DNA from: Amyelois transitella
Taxonomy: Eukaryota > Arthropoda > Insecta > Lepidoptera > Pyralidae
Direction of reading: 5' to 3'
NCBI RefSeq assembly: GCF_032362555.1
Contig: NC_083505.1
Location: forward strand, 7,369,501 to 7,433,500
Length of the DNA: 64,000 nucleotides
Position 1 is the stretch's first letter. Every line of letters begins with the position of its first letter. The notes under the pieces were generated by a model. That model was not told where the DNA came from and ran no database searches. It saw only the letters and a program-made list of their open reading frames with translations. Positions 21,590 through 34,500 of the stretch are shown piece by piece. A program made the position numbers and the translations under genes.

Positions 21590-23376
21590 AATAATAAAAT
21601 GTGCACTGAAATACTGCAACTGCACCACAGATATTAATAAAGACTGCACCTGCAATCTTAAAAGGGAGCCTTGTCACAGAAAATAATAAATAATGTTTAA
21701 GGTAATGCCAAAGATAATATATCCAATAACTCTCGTTATATAGAGCAGGCAAAGGGAAGGCAAACTAGCCCATGCAGCCAAACCATCCAATGTTGCCAAC
21801 TTTGCAGTTACTACGCTTTTTTGGCCAAGTCTGGCATTTGTGGTTGGCGCCCGTTTTAGCACCCATTTTATTTCATTAATATTCAAAGAATACGGAAATT
21901 GAAACCAAAAACTTTCTATGAAATAAGTTTAACTCAAAGTACAGTAAATTTTGCACCAAATTCAAAAACTCAAAGAGACTGTTGCACAATATGTTTGTGT
22001 CAAATCAATCAAAGTTGTAACCAGTCAATGTAACCGAGAAAAAAATAAAGTGCAGACGTTCCATGCGTTCCACATAAATCTCCACCAACAATATTTTACT
22101 CTTTGTGAAACTTCGCATTACATATATTTTGAATTTGAATGTGACATGACGTTACCGAATAGTAACTATATTATTTACTAGCGGACCGCCCCGGCTTCGC
22201 ACGGATGCACAGCCGATACTAAATATATCTCTATTAGAACTAACTAAAGGACCGCCCGCAAAGCGGCTAACTAAGTCTTGCTTCCGGCAAAAGTGTCACT
22301 TCTGCCTGCAGTCCCGGGCCTTGCAGCAGAAATCGTAATATTTTAATTTCACCACAACTTCAATACCAAACGTCCAATTTTAATCATTCAAAGACCAAAT
22401 ATTATCTACATAAACTGTACTTATTGATGAAATTATTTATTTTGATAAGGATTAGTAAAAAAACGCGTTTAAATGTAGACCAAAAAAAATTCAAGATTTT
22501 TAAATAAAAATGTGGTTGTTGTACCTTACTCGACATAGATAAGTATAGTGTGTTGCGGACTTTTTTGTAGATATTTATAAGATCTACAATTACTTAAAAC
22601 ATTTTATGGTTCTATCTTTTGTAGTTTAGGCAGCGTACGCAAAATAAGTAATTTTTTGGTTGATTTTTTTCAGTTTGTGTCCGAAAAATCCAAATATATT
22701 ACGGAACCCTATTTTTTTCCAAAATAAAATATAGTCTATGTTACTCGTGAATAATGTAGCTTTCGAATGGTGAAAGAATTTTTAAAATCGGTCCAGTAGT
22801 TTTTGAGCCTATTCATTACAACCAAACAAACAAACAAACAAAGTTTTCCTCTTTATAATATTAGTGTAGATGTGTAGATGAAAGAATAACCATAAGTGGT
22901 TTTTCCCCGCGCCTAGAATTGCCAGGCACAATAAATAAATAGCTTTACTCTACTACTCAGTCGAGGGTGTGTAGCAGTTTAGAACCTCTGTCGCAGCCAT
23001 ATTTATGCAGAGATTTATGTACACTTTTAAATAATAAGACTAGATAAGGTAATGCCCGCGTACTCTGTTTTCGGTTTGTGAATATGGCGCTTTTTATAAA
23101 CAATTTAGAGCTTTTTCAACAGGGACATTTGGCAGCCGCGGTGCCGTCATATGACATTTTGACGAAGTCTGTTTGACAGTAACACATTAATAAGTTTATA
23201 GGTAGTTATTGTAATAAAAGACAAACTTGTTTTTGTTTCTTCCATGCAATTTGTATATATAGGCAATTTTAATTATCTAAATACGACTTTCACTTTAAAC
23301 TTGCCGATTATCAATACAATTTGTGACTTGCCATTTGTTAATCTTTTTGGTGCAGTGCGAATCAATAGCTAAAATC
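21590..23376. other. Divergent intergenic region between the zinc-finger and ENY2 genes
   Basis: The region separates two divergently transcribed genes, so both promoters should lie here. Part of it (22183-22872) is a retroelement-derived repeat. Unique sequence near 21760-21960 and 22900-23376 flanks the two genes. No recognisable TATA box or other core element was assigned. Confidence 0.5.
22183..22872 (+). repeat. Lepidopteran RTE-type/non-autonomous retroelement fragment
   Basis: It begins 'ctagcggaccgccccggctt' and ends with (CAAA)n and 'cctctttataatattagtgt'. That is the characteristic 3' end of very common moth and butterfly repeats. No ORF is preserved. The family name is not assigned. 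Confidence 0.5.
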
Positions 23377-24306
23377 ATGACGGTAAACAATACTATAGCT
23401 CATCAACGCCTAGTTCTCAGTGGCGATAGAGAAAGGTGTGTAGGTACCAATATAAATTTAGTTTTTATCCCATTGCCTTACAGAAGGCCATTTGAAATCT
23501 ACGATAGATTAACAGCAACTTAGGTATTTTGCTTCACTGCCAGCTTGTCCAGTATTGAAAATAAATCTATCTTTTATAGAATTTGATTGATATTTTTGAT
23601 TGAGATTGTAAAAGTCAATAAAGGGAAAGAATTATAAACTTGGGATTTTGTTCTTTTAGGTGAGAGGTCATTATTTGAATCACAATGCCATCATTATGCC
23701 ATAAAGTTAAATAATGCCTTTTAGTCTTTTCTATGTTGGCTCTACCCCGTAAGGGATGAAGACGTAATTATATGTATGTACATATGTTGATCTAATAACA
23801 TTTTTAGGTTAATAACAGTCCTCGCCTAACTGAAGACTACACATATTCCTGTTTTCTATCAGTTGCAGTATTAACATATACATATATAACCAGTCTGTTA
23901 TCATCCTGTCCCTGGCTAGCAGTTTCCTTGACTGTTTTAAGTTGGAACCTTGGGGAGCAATTAAGAAAAATATCTAGTATGAAGTTTATTTTATGGACAT
24001 TGCAGACACCTATCTGCCTTGATTAGACTTTTACATTTCCTGCAGCAGTTTCATTTTGCAAAATATAACCCCATTGTTTTCAGATTTAAAGAACTTTTGA
24101 GAAGGCGCTTAATAGAATGTGGATGGCGAGATCAAGTACGGATGCTGTGCCGGGAAGTTGTCAAAGATAATGAAAATAACAATGTAACATTTGATATGTT
24201 AGTTAACAGAGTCACTCCTCGAGCTCGAGCATTAGTTCCAGATACAGTCAAAAAGGAACTGCTTCAAAAAATAAAAACACATCTTTTAACTCAAAAAGAT
24301 CAATAG
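23377..24306 (+). CDS. ENY2: ENY2 / e(y)2, transcription and mRNA export factor
   Basis: There are two exons, 23377-23435 and 24084-24306, joined in phase 2 to give 93 aa. Exon 1 reads [19 protein letters not shown]. Exon 2 continues '[20 protein letters not shown]', '...[20 protein letters not shown]' and '[12 protein letters not shown]'. This is the full-length ENY2 signature (family length about 90-100 aa). ENY2 is a small helical subunit of the SAGA histone H2B deubiquitinase module and of the TREX-2 mRNA-export complex, acting in the nucleus. The start ATG sits in AAAATCATGACG. The donor is gtgtgt and the acceptor ttttcag. The 648-bp intron contains a partial SINE. A poly(A) signal AATAAA lies at 24379-24384. 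Confidence is high because nearly every residue of the conserved core is recognisable. Confidence 0.5.
23605..23790 (+). repeat. Partial SINE-like repeat (family A) in the ENY2 intron
   Basis: It matches the 3' part of the window's commonest repeat: 'aaacttgggatt', 'ttatttgaatcacaatgcca', 'ttggctctaccccgtaaggg', then 'gacgtaattatatgtatgta'. The head is missing. Confidence 0.5.
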
Positions 24307-27300
24307 ATTTTAATAATAGAATCATCACACATTAGTTTACTGTTTAATTATCTCTTAATTTGCATTTAAGCTTATTTTAATAAATGAAAGACATTATACA
24401 ACCAACAGTATATTTTATTTATAAACATTTTATACATTTAGGTTAAACAAAATATATATATATATATATTGCTTATATATAATACTGCCATTGTTTCATT
24501 TAAGAATGTCATGAAAATAATGTTTCGAGATACCTTTTTGTCATGGGCAGACTTGCAGAGAATAGCAAAACATAGCTTAAGTCTGCTGCAGAAAATTAAA
24601 CAGGTTAGTTAACTGACCAAAAATATACCACATCCTGCAAAAGTTATGCATATAACATAGAACACACATTGTATGAATTATTAGCATTTATAATAATTAC
24701 AGATAACTGAATTTTGTCTTCCTCATAAATGTAATCATAATAAATACTCATTTAAATGGACAACACAAGATTTACTGAGCACGATGCCTACTTGATTACT
24801 GTACTGTTATATTTGTATGATCAACAGTGTGGCGATGTGGTGAGGTATTCATAAGTCACACAATCTTTGAAGTTTATTTATAAAGTTAGCTGCTTTTCCC
24901 CGTTACTGCTAATAATAGAATCGCGCTCATAATTTTATAATACCAATTAATGTAGACCAGCAGCAAATTTGTAAAAAATGCTCATACAATATTCTTTCAT
25001 TGGAATTAATAAATAATTACTAAATGGCTCTGATGATAAGGTTATTTAATCCCAAGATATTTTTAAAAGATACAAATGTATATTCATTATTGTTATCTTC
25101 TTTTGGTTCATTACTTATGAATAGGTTTATGAAAATAATAAATTGTCTAATTATCATAAATAGAATGCATCTATGGCACGCTGAGGAAGCTCGTTATTTT
25201 TATTATTTTGAAATTAGGTAATGTGTGCAATTAAAATAATATTCTTTATTTAGGGCTATTTATGGGTCAATTATTACTAAAACTTATCTTTATTGCACTA
25301 GGTAATATCATTGCATAAATGTTTATTGATTATTTATATGCGAACTGCATGATTTGAGATGTAAACTGTGAGATATTAATTTTATTTTAAGAAGAATGAT
25401 TGTATATTTTAGGTTTCTAAGAAATAACATCATTTTTAAAACCAGTTTTCATTGAGCTAGGTATCCCAAGTGAATTTAAATATTTTTGAGCAATTATATT
25501 ATGAATGAATAGAACTTAAACAACTTAATGGATAAATGCAATTAACTTATAAATTTTAAGTTTTTTTCGCTATTTATGAACAACTGAAACAGAAAATGAT
25601 TTATTAGACATACAAGTATACTAACATCAGTTTCAATAGTAGATATAGCAAATGCGGTGGTAAAGAAATTCATTAACAAAGTAATTTGTTTGGTAAGCAA
25701 GCAGTATTCTGCAATAAAACAGAATAGCACAAACCTACACTTATTTACATTTCCCTCAACATTCCATGACAAAATTAGCAGGTAACCATTAAAAACAGTG
25801 TACTTAAATACATTAAAGTATACAAAGTTGTCAAGAATGGTGAATTATTGAAGCATATGAGCAATAAAACTTCTTACAATAACATTCTTAAAGCTCTTTA
25901 ATGACAGATACAAGTCTGATAAATACAGTTTAATATTATTTACAAATATTACAAATGGAATGTAATTTGGACTTCTTTCACTATCATCAAATACACATTT
26001 CTCTAGGTATATTTGATTATGATATCTTAATTTTGTATATTATGTATAACAATATCAGTACTCTCTTAATGCCAATTTAACTAATAATAAATTTCCAACT
26101 TAACATATAATATTCTTAACAAAGCCATGAAAGGTAATATAGCTTTGCCTTTTTTATTATTTCTTATTTCAATTTCATTACTACCCAAACCCTTATGCCT
26201 TAGCTAAGAGAATATGGCCTTTGCTCAACAATGACCACGTCAAGATGGTAATTTATAATTGAAGTTTTTTAATCCCTGTTGTCCAGATTTTTTAAACAAA
26301 CAAAGATAATTAAACGAAATATTTTTATGGTTGTAATTCCATGTGGCCAGTCGCATTTACTAAATTGCTTTGCATACAGCGTTTCCTTTACAAAAATCAT
26401 TATAAAAATTAATAAAATTCATACATTTAAAAACAAATTTAACCTACATTTAAAAATCAGTTTAAAATGAAATATTTGGGCTAAATCTTTAGGAGAATAT
26501 TTGTATTAAACTTTGTTTTAAAAAGTAATTTACAATTCAATCCAACTGGGCTCAATCTCTGATGTAATTAGAAAGAAAAATAAATTACTTACTTTGTAAA
26601 CGCGTCTAGCGGAAGTTTACTAGGCTGACGCAGTATATGAGATTCGAATTATTAAACTGTATATCTGTAGGTATTTATATATAATATATTAATGGTTTCA
26701 AAAACATTATATAATTTTAAAAGTAAAGTGGCGAAGCAAAGTTATTTATTTTCCTTTTTTAATTAATTGAACATTTTTAGTAAAGTGTAGTCATGGACGG
26801 GACAATTGGCTACTGCTCTTAATTGCTACAAAATCCTAAATCCTACACGCCAAACCAATTTCCTAATTCAATAAAGTATAAATTTCTAATCATATTATTT
26901 CTCAGCGTATTAAATTAATCACACATAATAAGAGATTCTTTGATTGACAAACAGGAACATTACAAATTATACAGTATACGATTTACGCGTCGCTAGTCAA
27001 CTCGCTGTCATTGTTATAGTACTGACAAAATCGTATAACATAAGTTATTATGTCGCAAGTTTTGGCGACTCCACGGACCATTTCTAATTTATTGACCAAG
27101 TTCAACAAACATCATAAACGCACCCATCACATTAACAAGCATGTAACATAACGATAGTAAGATCCCTCAATAAAATTTTGAAACATAACAGGATCATCCG
27201 CTATTCACAACCCGCGCGAAACATGCGCATATTTTTTTATTCTTTTGGCTCATTGCACTTGAAATGTATTGTATACATTAAATTAAATTCATAAACAGTC

Positions 27301-28599
27301 CTTATTAGCAGATCTTTTTAATAATTGAATAATTGGAGATTGATTCACCAGTTTATCCTTAAAAATATAATGTAACAAAATATACAAAATAAAATAGTAC
27401 TAAATTAACACTTTACACCTTTCTTAATAATAACATATGTTACTTACCAAAATTATTTAAAACTATAGCAGGAACATGAGTGATATGCACTTCATTCATG
27501 CTCTAATTAAAATTAATATTACAGTCTCGTGTACCTTTGAATTTGAAGATATGATCTAAAGTCCATTCTATGTTTCGTTTACTACTGACAGGATAAAGTC
27601 CAGAACAAAAATTTGATACTGGATGTGTGGGACTAATAATAATATTGTGTTGATTTTGTTCAGGGAAATGCTCTGTAGTATACGCAATTTCAAAACAATT
27701 TTTTTATTCATACATACATATAATCACGTCATTCTTACCCCGTAATGACGTAATTGTATGTGTGTATTATATGCTTTGTATTATATTATATACCTTGCGG
27801 ACTTTTTTTTTTCAGGTTAAATTAATTGCGAATGAATTTGTTGATACCTTTTTATATAAATTCTAAACATCAAAATAACGAGACTTGAACTATTCGAAAT
27901 GTAATTTGCAAGTATAGCACATTATATTAGGTACGATTTATGGCGACGATCGCGTTAGCTCTATTTATTTTAGCAAGGCTCTTGGTGAAGATGCATTAAC
28001 ATTACATTTAATACGTAGGCTCAACGTATTGCTAACTCAAAAAAATCTTAAATATAAATTGTATTAACTAAATAAGCAATCGGGCATCGTTAGAAGGTGT
28101 ATACACGTATTTCGCAAAACACGTTTGCCAAGTGCCACCTTGTAAAGCCTGCCAAAAAGGACGGCTATTAGGAAATAAAACAGATATATTGGAAAATAAA
28201 TAGTAAATCCATATTCAATCAGTTATTAATCCGTCAAGTCTCGCAAAATGCAATCACAGATAAAACTGGTTTAAAGATAATGATGGCTCAGATCAGAAGG
28301 CATACTCGCCAAAATAAATGTTAATAAGCTAGTTTAAATCTTAAATTATAAAGTATTATATAATGATGTTGCCAATGTTATAGTGACACTGTGGTTAAAC
28401 TCATAGTTCAACTGTTTTTTTAAATTATACACTTCTGAGATGTCGTCATCATCTGATGATAAAAACTTACTGCAACCAAGGGATCACTAAGATATTTGAA
28501 GTCAATATTTTTTCTTTAAACGTTATAATTATTATTATCGAGCTCGCAGTAGCTCGACCAGGAAAAGTGAAAGTTACCATGTGGTAGCGGTTTTGCAGA
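24307..28599. other. Gene-free AT-rich interval between ENY2 and Megf8
   Basis: The two flanking genes converge here. Beyond the ENY2 poly(A) signal (24379-24384) and a (TA)n tract (24452-24470), I see only AT-rich sequence and a short family A fragment (about 27708-27765). Part of it may be a long Megf8 3' UTR. No splice-compatible coding exon was recognised on either strand. Confidence 0.5.
24452..24470. repeat. (TA)n dinucleotide tract
   Basis: Alternating TA run in the 3' flank of ENY2. Confidence 0.5.
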
Positions 28600-31500
28600 T
28601 TACGTATTGAGCGCGATGCGTGCGGAGGGCGGGTGCCTGGCGTGCCTGCGCGCGCGCGCCGGCGCCCCGCGCGCCACCAGCACCAGCGACGACGCCAGCG
28701 AGAGCCGCACCGGCGCGCGCGCACCGCCAGGCAACCTGTATTCATAATATTTGTGTTATACTTAAGTTATCATAATCTTCCTGGCGTTAGTCTCGGGATT
28801 GGGTAAGATCAGGGTTTATTTTAACGGAGGCACCAGCAAATACATAATACACATGGTAATAATAATAAACGCTTCTGACGGAGAATCCCATTTAGAGAAT
28901 AAATAAAATAATTTTAAATTTTGTTTTCATTACTATTTTTATAAAATAAACTTTACCTCACGAGCACGGTGGTGACTGCCGCGCGGCCGTCGCTAGTGGG
29001 CTCGATAGCCACGGGCCGCAGTTCCGCGGCGCGGCGCCGGCGGCCGCCCCCCGCGATGGCGGGCCCGGCGCCGCTCATCACCACCGTCACCGCCGCGAAC
29101 GGACGCTTCGCCATGTGCAGCATCTGGGTTGTATAGCAAGTGACATCATTTAGTGATAGTGTGCTTTCTGTTAGCTCGTTGAAGTATAATGCATCTGATT
29201 GCGCACATAAGTTTAAACCAAAGATATCATGACACCAATTGAAAATGGCAGCATAAAAAAGTCGATTAATTACTTTGTTTTCTTTAAAAAAATAAACTAC
29301 TCACCTCGACAACGTGTCTTCTTCGCGCTCGTCTTACATCGGCAGCTTGTTTTGCTTTCCAAGCGACCACGCACGCAGCCAAAAACAGGAAGAAGCAGGA
29401 GAAAAACACCGAGAAGAACACAAACAGATCAATGTGCAGCTGGTCCTGTCTAAAGAACGTCACGCCGAAACTCGCCGCACCGTCCTCTATGTGTCGCGCT
29501 TTTATGATAATGTAAAACTTCGTGTGAGTCAGATCATGAATGCTCTCGGGCAACGTGAGGACTAAGCGGTTTCGCAGGTTTCGAACTCGCAACAGAATAT
29601 TCCTTCTGTCAACTGTCACGTAGGTCGCGAGATCCTTTGCCGAGTAATCCGCCAGCGTATACTCGACCTTATCGTACCACCAAGTGATACGCGGCTGATC
29701 AGGTATGTGTTCGTCGAATGAGGGCATTTTCTTGAACGGTTCATGTTTGCTAAACACTGGGTCTAGTTCCACTGCGTGAGCCCCGTTGCTCGCATTCACT
29801 TGCACTACAAAGGAACTGTCATTTGGACTGAGATAGAGATCGACAGCACCTTGTGTAACGTCTACGATAACTCTTATATCTACATTCATGTATCGGGGGT
29901 TTACAGCCACAAACACAGTTTGACCGGGATATAATGGGCGAGGCTTTATTTTGCATTCATCTGAAAATAACAAAAACATAAATAAATATAGATAATAAAT
30001 CAGAGGGACTACCTACCTAATAGATGTGACATAGGATAAGCTTTAGCAAAGTTTGAATTGAACAAAACAGTCTACATATTGCTTTTTAGCGGAAATAAAT
30101 ATGTTAAGTTATATCAGTAATACTGTACATACCTATAGATTTACCATCGAAGCAAAGTTTGTTCTCTATATTGATGGTCTTATAGCACTGGTGGCCGTTT
30201 CTTGGGTCACCCATATACAGGTCCCTGCACTTGACACACTGGTAGCGCCAACACTCCTGTGCAGAATTCTTGCTGGAACTGGTTGTTTGACACGACACAT
30301 CGCTCTCTGTGTTGTTACCGCAATTGCACTTCTCGCCAGTCACCGGGTCGCAAGTGTCTCCATGGCCGTGACACTCGCACCTAAATCATAGGACAGTATT
30401 GACTGGTTGTAATGTAACAGTAAAAAGAGGAAACACTCTGGTAATTTTTTTTTCAAATGTTTTTAATTAAGAAATCTGCTTATCTCTTGAATATTTATAT
30501 TTGGCTGCGTTGAAGGAAAACTAGTCTTTACTACTTTGCAAAAGTTGAAGAAAGTACTTCATTTCACTTAACAGTATGCTAAGGTTTCAATATTAAATGT
30601 TATGGTGTACTTACGGCCTGCATGGATCCCTAAAGTCTTCCGTGCCTCTAAAGTATCCTTCAATGCATTTCTCACACCGAGACCCATCCGTATTATTGGC
30701 ACAACGCACACATCGCGCCTTAGCCGCTGCCGGATCCCTATAGATATCGTCGATGTCGGTCGATGTATCGCTAGATTTTGACGATGAGTCGGTCAAGTCG
30801 CTTGTGCAAATAGAAGTGTGGCCGTGGCAGAATGACAAGCAAGGAACGCATTGACCGTTGTTAGTTGGGTCACCGACGAAGTTAGGCTTACATTTCTCAC
30901 ATTGGTTGCCCTACAAACAAAAATTAATGTTTAATTTACAACACATCATGCTACTTATGAAACAAAAGTTTGTACTTAATCAGATGTGAGCTATATTGTG
31001 TGGTTTTATTTTATGTTATTTTTAATTTAACTGATGTCTTTATAGGACCTTCATCTTTCTCCTGGCTTTAGTCTCAGTTGCATCCTCACCACTCTAGAGA
31101 GGAGCCCGTGGTATGCCTTTGACCATGAATCCTAGATTGGGTGAGTCTGGTTTTTAATACGAAGCGACTCCCATCTGATCTCCGCAACCTATCATTTTCC
31201 GACGACTAGTAAATTTTGTAACAGATCTACACTATATTGCTACAATCACCAATCTTAAACATACAAAAACAGAAACAAATTTACCATAGTGTTATTGTGA
31301 CACTCAATACACTTGTCCAGCTTATCGGGTCCCTCGCAGTGGGAATGTCCATTGCACTGACACTGTATGGTGCAGTTGGCGCCGACGTATCCAAAGTCGC
31401 AGCGGCAGACGTCGGGCTGCACGCAGGCGCCGCGCACGCAGCCCTGCGAGCACACCGCCGCGCACGCGCCGCTCGCTGCGCGCTTGTGGCCCGCGCCGCA

Positions 31501-34500
31501 CGCGCATTCGTAACCTTCGGGCAGGTCGCGACACACCTGAATACGAAATTATATAATATTTACAATTCCTTACAAAGTTACATAATATACATACAAACAC
31601 ACATATAATCACCCTTACGGACAAGACAGATCCATTATTCTCGCAAGTACTGAATGGTCAGGTTCAGCTGTAAGGCTTATAGATGATGATTCAAATAGTG
31701 ACAGGCTGTTAGCCCATTGCCTAAAAGAATCTTAAGTTTATTAGCCTATTCCTTAGTCGTCTTTAACGACATCCATGGGAAACAGAGGGGGTGATCCTAT
31801 TCTAAAATGCTGGGAATCATACGGGACAAAAGATTAACAATTTATTTCTTACTACCTAATTTTTGCAATTTGTTTGTCTGTTACAATACTGTTACTTCGC
31901 GGATAAATCACTAGATCAATTTGTATATTTCGTATTAATTTACATCAAATATAACCTTCTTTTAAATAGATATTCCTACGGGACCTTGGGCCACCTTGGG
32001 CCAAATTTACTTTATTTTCGTTATATCTTACCTCAGACTCTGCCTTGCACTGGTGATGATTGTTTTCGCACTCGTTTTCGGGCGGACATCGTGTGTAGTG
32101 CCACGAAAAAGTATCGTTGGTGCCGTTAGTCTGGTGAACGTTCTCGTAAACGGCTGCGCAGGTGGTCCGCGTCGAATAGTCCAAAGGAGTCTCGATTGAG
32201 CCCTCCGTACAAACTCCTACGCCGTTAGCGCCCTCTACGGCACACCAACCGCAATGTGAATGATGCAGGCACTCGCTGCATTGCTCGAAAGTAGCACAAG
32301 GGGCTGGACATTTATTCTTATCAGCCTTGGTCAACACTAGCCCGCAGACGCCCCCCGCACAGTACACGGGTTGATATGCCGGAGATATACATTTTCCTAG
32401 ATATGTCGCCCAATGACATTCGGAGAATCCTCCCTCCGCCCCATCAGTACTCAGACAAGACTGACAATCGTCAAATGTATGGCACTTGCTAGGACATTCT
32501 TCCTTGATTATAGGACGCAGAGTAGGCTCATCAATCAATGTGCATGTCCAGTCGAATGGTTCCCAAGGCTCTTCCCACAATCTTACAGCCTGACCTAAAA
32601 TTCAATAAAATACATTAAAAATCTTTATTAAATATAAATTAATTCAAAAATTACAATCAATCAGGATTTAGATAAGTAAAAGATACCTTCTCTAAACGCT
32701 AACCTCGTCCAAGTGCATTGATTAGATACACATTTTTCACAATCCGATGCGACACATTTCAGCTCGGGACATTGGCTAACGTCACTAATATAACTTGTGC
32801 CCGCGTTGCATTTAATACTTGTACAAGATTCGTCGGTGGGAACACATTCGCCTAGAAATAAATTTTAAGTTATACTAGGATTTATCCACCTATTTATTAC
32901 AAATTAGAACTGAGTTATAAGTTTACACTGTCATAAATGTTAAAAAGTAGTCGACTAACCTACAGCCGCTGCACAGGATTCACACCAACGACACGCTGGC
33001 TTTTCCTCCGGGTACAAAGGCCACGCAGCAAGACAAGAAGAACACGATGTAAAATTTTCACATTGCCGCCTCGCGACCATGTCTGCGTCGCAAGCTGATC
33101 CTGCGTTAGTCGATACCCTTTCACTGCCCTCGCACCCAGGTTTATCGACAGCGAAACATTTGGTATAGTTTCCAGTACTACAGAAACTGCAGCCCATGTG
33201 GCTGCGGCAGTCCATTTTGCTAGTGCTCCAGAGAGAGCACAGATCTTCTGGTAATGATATTCTTGTAACTTGACAGTGGGCACTGCCAGTCCATCCACCG
33301 ATTATATAAATGTATCCATCGTTTTCGGACTCCACGTCGATCGCCATTGCGTGAGCTATTGTGGGAGGTGGCGGATGACCAACGATACTGACACCTAAAA
33401 TATTTTTTAAAAGAAATTTAGAAAGAATAACTATACGCATATATTTTTTTGTAGAATATAGTGGAAGTATGTCAGAGAGAGATTTCCCAGCATATTAAGA
33501 TTTTGAATCTTAGGCATCAAACAATAAGATAAATAAACAAGGAATAAGGGGCGAAAACAGATTATAGAATAGGATTTACCTTTAACAAGGCGGACCCATT
33601 GATTGCAGCTGTAAATATATGCAATGAGGGTATCCGGTCTGTGCTCCGCGTCAGTTCTACCTCCGAACACAATCATATAGTCATTTGTCGTCACTGCAGA
33701 ATGCAAATATGCGGCTTGGGGCAACTTATCGTTGTTATGTGCAAAATGTGCGAAGTTTGTAAATGTGGGCAACTCGCTCCACTTTTTTGTCGGATAGTGG
33801 AAAGAAAACAATTTGTTCGACATCCTAGTTCCATCGTATTCATAAATTATGCCACCATATATATACAAACTCTGTGAAGGCCCGTGATACACCGTGCTAT
33901 GTCCGATTATTCCAGCTGGCTTGGCGCCGTCACAATTTAATTTAATCCACCTTTCGTTATCCAAATCAAACTCCCACATATCAACCATGAATCCCTGTTC
34001 CAACGAAAAGCCTCCAATAAGAACCAAGCTTTCGTAATCTTGATACTTCTGCAAAGTTAACGTGTGACCGGCGAGAGGTGGAGGATGCTCATCTTTACTT
34101 TTGATGTTACCCCATCTCTGGTCCTTTAAACTGAACTGCCAAAAGTCACCAAGGGTTTTATTTTGCATATTTTTTTCTTGTAAACCAAGGCCTCCATAAA
34201 TATATATATTTTGTTTAGAATGATATATTTCAGCTGCATGAAAATAACGACCTTCTGGCATTTTAGCGTCGGGCGTAGCTTCCACTGTAACCTGCATCCA
34301 GGTATTATTTTTTGTATCAAAAAATCTAATATCATTGAGTGGTCCATGAGAAAGAGAATATCCACCAAACATCCAGAGGCCTCTTCTGTCTGCCACCAAA
34401 CTGTGGCCGAATCTGGGCAATGTCTTTCTTAAATGGTCTAGGCCATCTGATAAATATTCAGAGTTAAAGAGTTCCGTAAATACTAATTGAGTCTTATCAA

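Noticed and set aside
21674..21886. 70-codon minus-strand frame upstream of the zinc-finger gene with a hydrophobic C-terminus
   Set aside because: It starts at TTG, has no internal ATG, and no splice acceptor or recognised homologue; it more likely belongs to the 5' flank of the zinc-finger gene.
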